This document shows positions 60,646 through 64,000 of a stretch of 64,000 nucleotides of DNA, in pieces (position 1 is the first letter of the stretch; each line of letters opens with the position of its first letter). The position numbers and the translations under genes were made by a program. Below the pieces are notes generated by a model that saw only the letters and a list, made by a program, of their open reading frames with translations, was not told where the DNA came from and ran no database searches. This DNA comes from Polaromonas sp. JS666. Its GTDB lineage: Bacteria > Pseudomonadota > Gammaproteobacteria > Burkholderiales > Burkholderiaceae_C. Location of the stretch: NCBI RefSeq assembly GCF_900103405.1, contig NZ_FNHX01000014.1, positions 30,219 to 94,218 on the forward strand, written 5' to 3'.

Positions 60646-61817
60646 TGCGGGATTTAGAGCGGCTCTCAAGCGACGGCTTCGTTGTAGAAGTGCGGGAGCA
60701 GAATCTTTTGCTCCACGAAGTTCCTTACGTCACTGCTTCCCGCGAGGTGAAACGAGGCATTCTTTCTTGTTCCTATGTCGAAAATGCCGGCACCATCCTG
60801 CCTCCGGATAGTCACCAGGTGTGGTGGACGGGGGAGTACCCTTGTTTTCCGAATGGGCAGCCCATATCTCAAATCGAGAACGAGAACGGAACCCGTGAGC
60901 TGTTTCCGGGCTTTTTTGTGAACTATCGGTTCTCAAACAAGCCCGATGGGGTACCGGCATTCGCAGATCACTACGCAAAGATGGTTCACTATGTGACAGT
61001 GATCCAAAGTCAGGCCCGAGCCTTACAAGATGTCGACGCTCGATTGCATCGCACGTTAGTTGAGGACTCCGGAAAGTCGCCGTTTGCCTACGACGACACT
61101 GCGTCGGCACGCGCAACAATCCAGGCTACGTCGGCCAGGCTCGCTCTAAGTTCTGTTGCTCTGATTGGTCTTGGAGGGACTGGGTCATACATCCTGGATC
61201 AGCTAGCGAAAACGCCCGTCAAGGCCATACATCTGTTCGATGGCGATGTGTTTCTCCAGCACAATGCTTTTCGCGCACCGGGGGCAGCAACCCGTGAAGA
61301 GCTCGCTGCCCAGGCGATGAAAGTTGACTACTTCGCGAGCAAGTATTCACACATGCACCGCGGCATTGTGCCGCACGCGCACTATCTCGACAGCTCGAAT
61401 CTAGACACGCTCGGGCAGCCGGACTTTGCGTTCGTTTGCGTCGATAACGGACTCGCGCGCTCCCTGATCTTCGAACGCTTGCAACGCCTTGGTGTTCCGT
61501 TTATCGACGTAGGGATGACTCTGCAGCTGGTGCCGAAAACGGCGAAGCTGTTTGGCGCGTGTCGCGTTACGCTGTCTACTCCAGAACGGAGTGCTCACTT
61601 AACTAAGTATGTTCCCACCGAGGTGGACGACGACGATGCGCTCTATCGTCAAAACATACAGGTCGCCGACATGAACGCACTCAATGCGCAATTGGCTGTG
61701 CTGAAGTGGAAGCAGTATCTTGGTTTTTACCAGGATGATTTCGAGGCGCACAACTTGACGTTTACCGTCAGCACGCCATCCTTGGTTCGTGACGTAACTC
61801 GGTCAGAAGTCCCATGA
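60645..61817 (+). CDS. ThiF-family E1-like adenylyltransferase with N-terminal extra domain
   Basis: 390 residues. Residues about 165-310 form the ThiF/E1 Rossmann domain: VALIGLGGTGSYILDQLA (nucleotide loop 175-181), IHLFDGDVFLQHNAFR (Asp pair and Asn/Arg that position ATP), KVDYFASKY, and FAFVCVDN. Cys265 and Cys306 are candidate catalytic cysteines. Residues 1-140 are a separate domain (VTASREVKRGILSCSYVENAGTILPPDSHQVWWTGEYPC), which I believe is the DUF6791/E2-like domain often found in front of such E1s. It should adenylate the upstream ubiquitin-like protein. Its stop overlaps the next start (ATGA). Confidence 0.85.
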   Translation: MRDLERLSSDGFVVEVREQNLLLHEVPYVTASREVKRGILSCSYVENAGTILPPDSHQVWWTGEYPCFPNGQPISQIENENGTRELFPGFFVNYRFSNKPDGVPAFADHYAKMVHYVTVIQSQARALQDVDARLHRTLVEDSGKSPFAYDDTASARATIQATSARLALSSVALIGLGGTGSYILDQLAKTPVKAIHLFDGDVFLQHNAFRAPGAATREELAAQAMKVDYFASKYSHMHRGIVPHAHYLDSSNLDTLGQPDFAFVCVDNGLARSLIFERLQRLGVPFIDVGMTLQLVPKTAKLFGACRVTLSTPERSAHLTKYVPTEVDDDDALYRQNIQVADMNALNAQLAVLKWKQYLGFYQDDFEAHNLTFTVSTPSLVRDVTRSEVP

Positions 61818-62263
61818 AGTTGCGGCAAATTCAGCCCCGTTTCGTGGAATTGATTCCAAAAGAGCTTGATGATGGCGTCTTGTACATCAGCGAAAAGTAC
61901 AAAGTCGCTGTACATAAGTGCGCTTCCGGTTGTGGCGAAAAGGTAGTGACACCTCTATCGCCTGCTGATTGGCAAGTGAGACGGCGGGGCGAGTTGGTTA
62001 GTCTCTATCCGTCTATCGGCAATTGGAACTTCGAGTGCCGTGCCCACTACTGGATTCGTTCAAACAAGATTGTTTGGGCAGCAAGCATGTCAAATGCGGA
62101 GGTTGCTCGAGTTCAGTCGCGGGATCGCAGAGACAAAGCCCGATACATAGACGAGGTCAACGCGGCTAAGCAATCAACGGCCGAGGGAACCTCCATGGAT
62201 GCGCCAGTGGCCGCTTCGACGCCCTGGTGGCGGCGCCTCTTCCGGTCATTCCTAGGTATGTAA
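61814..62263 (+). CDS. DUF6527-type protein, likely zinc-binding partner of the ubiquitin-like system
   Basis: 149 residues, starting in the E1 stop codon. Cys36-x3-Cys40 (VHKCASGCGEKVVTPLS) and Cys75-x2-His78 (FECRAHYWIRSNKIVWA) form a plausible single zinc site. The pattern LPKELDDGVLYISEKYKVAVHKC-type start followed by SLYPSIGNW and HYWIRSNKIVWA matches what I remember as DUF6527, which co-occurs with multiubiquitin and ThiF genes. The last ~40 residues are a Ser/Thr/Ala linker and a basic aromatic tail (TPWWRRLFRSFLGM). Its activity, perhaps processing or removal of the modifier, is not shown by sequence. Confidence 0.72.
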   Translation: MKLRQIQPRFVELIPKELDDGVLYISEKYKVAVHKCASGCGEKVVTPLSPADWQVRRRGELVSLYPSIGNWNFECRAHYWIRSNKIVWAASMSNAEVARVQSRDRRDKARYIDEVNAAKQSTAEGTSMDAPVAASTPWWRRLFRSFLGM

Positions 62264-62424
62264 GTGGCTGGCACGGTGACTTGACACCGACGTGACAAAT
62301 GCGTGTTTACGTGCCTTGATTAGCTGCAAACCCATTCTTGGCTGTACAGCAAATATGGAAGTGGAGTCTCTGGAGATAGCAGAAAAAGAGGGCCCTTTCG
62401 CGGCCGCAGCCCGCGTTCGACGTA
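62264..62424. other. non-coding joint between the ubiquitin-like operon and the cassette array
   Basis: I see no gene and no convincing hairpin terminator here. The truncated cassette ORF ends at its right side, so a recombination junction probably lies in this stretch. Confidence 0.4.
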
Positions 62425-62562
62425 TCACGGCGGCACAGTTACCAGCTTGTTGAGAACGGTGATTTCGTTGAGAGCGAATGCCAATGCAATCAACAGGGGC
62501 CGCTCCTCGTCCGGAATCGCTCGGATGTCATCGACGGCGAACCGGATGCGGTTGAGTTCCAT
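62425..62562 (-). pseudogene. probable 3'-truncated integron cassette ORF
   Basis: 45 codons: MELNRIRFAVDDIRAIPDE start, then LLIALAFALNEITVLNKLV and a stop at 62425. The ATG lies 3 bp after the GTTAAGC core of the first attC, exactly where a cassette gene begins. No attC follows on its 3' side, and the predicted protein stops abruptly, so the cassette seems cut. The helical pattern is plausible, but the family is not recognised. Confidence 0.45.
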
Positions 62563-62565
62563 GGT

Positions 62566-62641
62566 GCTTAACGTTTGAGTTCACCTGCGGGCGGAAGCGG
62601 GCAAAGCCCGCTGTAGCACCTCGGGTGGCGAAGGGTTAGGT
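62566..62641 (-). repeat. integron attC site 1
   Basis: 76 bp bounded by GCTTAAC (62566) and GTTAGGT (62635), which fit the RYYYAAC and GTTRRRY cores. On the minus strand it ends GTGAACTCAAACGTTAAGC, the usual R'-L' sequence of attC sites. Inside, GCGGGC and GCCCGC arms form a hairpin. It lies 3' of the 83-residue cassette gene on the minus strand. Confidence 0.75.
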
Positions 62642-62650
62642 TGCACGGGC

Positions 62651-62902
62651 TCAGCTGCAGGGAACTGAGTCATAGTAATCGCGAAGGCCGGCAAACCTGA
62701 GTTCAAAGGCGCAAACATCCTCGGTACAAGCACACCTTACAAGAATGGTGCGATAGAGGCCCTCATTTTCTGGGCTGTGGCATTTGATGCCAGCCACTTT
62801 GCCAGCGTTCTTGATGACGGTTTCCAGTTTCGCCGTGCCCCCTGACTGCGCGTCGGGGATTTTCTGGCCCTTGAGGAAGCGAAAGCGAAAACACTTGGCC
62901 AT
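62651..62902 (-). CDS. integron cassette protein of unknown function
   Basis: 83 residues from ATG 62902, 17 bp behind the GTTAGGC core of the second attC. MAKCFRFRFLKGQKIPDAQSG, then VIKNAGKVAGIKCHSPENEG and VRCACTEDVCAFELRFAG: five Cys and a basic N-terminus. I do not recognise it. The gene fills the space between two attC sites in one orientation, as expected of a mobile cassette. Confidence 0.6.
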   Translation of the reverse strand: MAKCFRFRFLKGQKIPDAQSGGTAKLETVIKNAGKVAGIKCHSPENEGLYRTILVRCACTEDVCAFELRFAGLRDYYDSVPCS

Positions 62903-62918
62903 GGCGGGTCAGGGTGCG

Positions 62919-62987
62919 GCCTAACGTTTGGCATGAGAGGCGTCGCCCGGCTTGCCGGGCGACGTCCTCTCGATGGACGGGTTAAGC
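62919..62987 (-). repeat. integron attC site 2
   Basis: 69 bp bounded by GCCTAAC (62919) and GTTAAGC (62981). The arms GACGTCGCCCGGC and GCCGGGCGACG pair strongly, and on the minus strand the site ends CATGCCAAACGTTAGGC, a standard attC end. It lies 3' of the TPR cassette gene. Confidence 0.8.
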
Positions 62988-63024
62988 GGCCGGCGCCGAG
63001 GCGAGAGTTCAGGGAAATGCATGG

Positions 63025-63543
63025 CTATTGCTTCAGCATTGCCTTCGCAACTGCGAGATTCTTGCTTGCGTATGGGTGTTGCGGATACAGGCGAACTGCC
63101 TGCTCAAAAGCAGACACAGCGTCTTTGTACTGCGATAACTTGGAGTAACTATTGCCCATGTTGTAGTACGCGCTGGCATCGTTCGGATTCTGCTTCAGTG
63201 CCAGCCTGTACTGAGCGATTGCTTGTTTGTGGAAGCCCTGCTCGTCTAGAACCAAACCGTAGTTGAAGTAGCCCTGGGACTGCGCTGGCGCGAGACGGAT
63301 CGCTTCCTTGAAATCTTTCTCTGCTTGGGGAAGCTGCTTCAGGTAGTAATGGGCGTAGCCGCGATAAACATACGCCGCAGAGTCTGTCGGGTTGGCCTCT
63401 ATGTGTTTGGTGAACGATCCGACCGCTGAGACGTAGTCTTTCTGCCGGATCTGTTCTTGGCCCAAAGTCGATAAATCCGCGGCTAGAACGCTAGAGGTAG
63501 AGACGTAGAGCGCAACAAGTAGCGTGGCCTTCATTCGCTTCAT
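63025..63543 (-). CDS. exported TPR-repeat protein in an integron cassette
   Basis: 172 residues from ATG 63543 (ATG 63534 also possible). A signal peptide (KATLLVALYVSTSSVLA) is followed by about four TPR units: YVSAVGSFTKHIEANPTDSAAYVYRGYAHYYLKQ, LPQAEKDFKEAIRLAPAQSQGYFNYGLVLDEQG, HKQAIAQYRLALKQNPNDASAYYNMGNSYSKLS and YKDAVSAFEQAVRLYPQHPYASKNL. It is a periplasmic or secreted protein-interaction scaffold of unknown partner. It lies between attC 2 and a further core site. Confidence 0.82.
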   Translation of the reverse strand: MKRMKATLLVALYVSTSSVLAADLSTLGQEQIRQKDYVSAVGSFTKHIEANPTDSAAYVYRGYAHYYLKQLPQAEKDFKEAIRLAPAQSQGYFNYGLVLDEQGFHKQAIAQYRLALKQNPNDASAYYNMGNSYSKLSQYKDAVSAFEQAVRLYPQHPYASKNLAVAKAMLKQ

Positions 63544-63572
63544 GGGTAAGAGCTCCTTGCTGAACTTCGGAC

Positions 63573-63579
63573 GCCTAAC
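63573..63579 (-). repeat. integron recombination core site (GTTAGGC)
   Basis: GCCTAAC on the plus strand, reading GTTAGGC on the minus strand, 30 bp before the TPR gene start. It is the expected left boundary of that cassette. The sequence beyond it has no clear attC arms, and no intI gene is seen, so it may be the end of a damaged attC or an attI. Confidence 0.5.
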
Positions 63580-63647
63580 GTAATGTATACCGCAACGTCT
63601 GCCGGTTTTTAAATGCTAAGCTTTCTCAAACAAAATTCGGAGGGACT

Positions 63648-63722
63648 ATGGCAATGGCACCAGGGTTTGCGTTTGATGATATCGGCACCTTTGACGAGAT
63701 GTTGAATTCCGTCGAAATCTGA
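63648..63722 (+). pseudogene. 5' end of an unknown gene interrupted by the IS21-type element
   Basis: ATG 63648 has GGAGGG 4 bp upstream. Seventeen codons (MAMAPGFAFDDIGTFDE) run up to the insertion at 63700, and the remaining residues (LNSVEI, stop) come from the element. The ribosome site and start look real, so an insertion into a coding gene is likely. The family is not recognisable from so short a piece. Confidence 0.5.
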
Positions 63723-64000
63723 TCCACTTAGCGCAGTAATTTCCATCCAAAACTGACCCACGTAGGCACTACCCTGCTTGTTTTAAAAGCAGGGGGAAAT
63801 TAGGAGTGATAGACGTGGCGACATTGAATGTCATCAGACGTTGGGCACTGCGAGATCAGATGTCCATCCGCGAGATCTCAAGGCGTACAGGCCTGGCTCG
63901 CAACACAGTAAAGAAGTACCTGCGATCAGATGAGACTGAGCCCAGCTACGAAAGGCGGGGCAGCTCAAGCAAGCTCGATCCCTATGCCGAGAAGCTGGCC
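63700..64000 (+). mobile_element. IS21-family element, left end and start of istA (runs off the window)
   Basis: The outer end is TGTTGAATTCCGTCGAAATC, followed by an inner related repeat (TTTCCATCCAAAACTGACCC) and a GCAGGG hairpin in front of the transposase gene. Several related repeats at one end are characteristic of the IS21 family. The right end is outside the window. Confidence 0.85.
63806..64000 (+). CDS. istA: IS21 family transposase IstA (N-terminal part)
   Basis: 65 residues visible: MIDVATLNVIRRWALRDQMS, then IREISRRTGLARNTVKKYL, a helix-turn-helix typical of the IstA N-terminus, and a basic linker (PSYERRGSSSKLDPYAEKLA). The GTG at 63806 is chosen by family resemblance; a GTG at 63815, 7 bp behind AGGAG, is an alternative. 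The rest, including the DDE domain and istB, lies beyond base 64000. Confidence 0.85.
   Translation, partial: MIDVATLNVIRRWALRDQMSIREISRRTGLARNTVKKYLRSDETEPSYERRGSSSKLDPYAEKLA

Noticed and set aside
59125..61817. Type II CBASS (patatin plus E1/E2-like protein)
   Set aside because: No CD-NTase gene is present, the E1 is paired with a ubiquitin-like protein instead, and no JAB protease gene is seen.
63573..63700. A complete attI site with integrase
   Set aside because: Only a core GTTAGGC is clear; no paired arms and no intI coding sequence are visible.
1..64000. CRISPR arrays, tRNA and rRNA genes
   Set aside because: I saw no regularly spaced repeats and no cloverleaf or rRNA sequence on either strand by eye; a tRNA scan would be decisive.

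Overview
The window looks like a chromosome segment of a betaproteobacterium of the order Burkholderiales, most likely family Comamonadaceae (Polaromonas/Variovorax/Rhodoferax-like). This is inferred from the high GC content, five Bug/TctC-type solute receptors, many LysR and IclR regulators, the lptA-lptB-rpoN block, and a short intergenic repeat of a type I associate with that family. Species cannot be fixed from the sequence alone.

Layout. Bases 1-7.6 kb form a catabolic region: a cut-off SMP-30 lactonase, an aldose 1-epimerase, and an IclR regulator divergent from an HMG-CoA-lyase-like enzyme, a family III CoA-transferase, two tandem Bug receptors and a second SMP-30 lactonase. Bases 7.6-11.1 kb carry LysR regulators, a DUF2214 membrane protein, a LysE/ArgP-type exporter and regulator pair, and a PsiF-repeat protein. 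Bases 11.2-19.4 kb are conserved core: argS, a SPOR protein, dsbA, lptA, lptB, rpoN, an rRNA methyltransferase and a PIN protein. Bases 19.5-31.4 kb hold a glutamate-synthase-like flavoprotein, an UPF0149/SEC-C protein, a nucleosidase, an acyl-CoA synthetase, a transhydrogenase (pnt) operon interrupted by an unknown exported protein, and mmsA with a divergent LysR. Bases 31.5-43.7 kb hold a NUDIX protein, opgD, mnmA, a MipA/OmpV porin-like protein, a DUF4242/BTAD/DUF2917 group, and redox or hydrolase genes with LysR and AraC regulators.

From about 43.7 kb the character changes to accessory DNA. A broken LysR gene precedes an unusual trio: a glutaredoxin-DinB fusion, a thioredoxin reductase between the two copies, and a second copy with an exact 120-codon internal deletion. 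Then an IclR gene is divergent from a CaiB - Bug - LeuC-like - LeuD-like - HMG-CoA-lyase-like - GST operon that echoes the cluster at 2.4-6.6 kb. It is followed by a Liv-type binding protein and a LacI-regulated enolase-superfamily/Bug pair with two identical 16-bp operators.

The last 5.5 kb (58.5-64.0 kb) is a mosaic of mobile DNA: two internally deleted IS21-type remnants; a patatin-like phospholipase divergent from a tightly coupled operon encoding a ubiquitin-like protein, an E1-like ThiF enzyme with an extra N-terminal domain, and a DUF6527-type protein; an orphan integron cassette array (two attC sites plus a core site); and an IS21 element running off the edge. The ubiquitin-like/E1/DUF6527/patatin set resembles bacterial ubiquitin-like conjugation modules linked to anti-phage defence and is the strongest candidate for an unusual system here.
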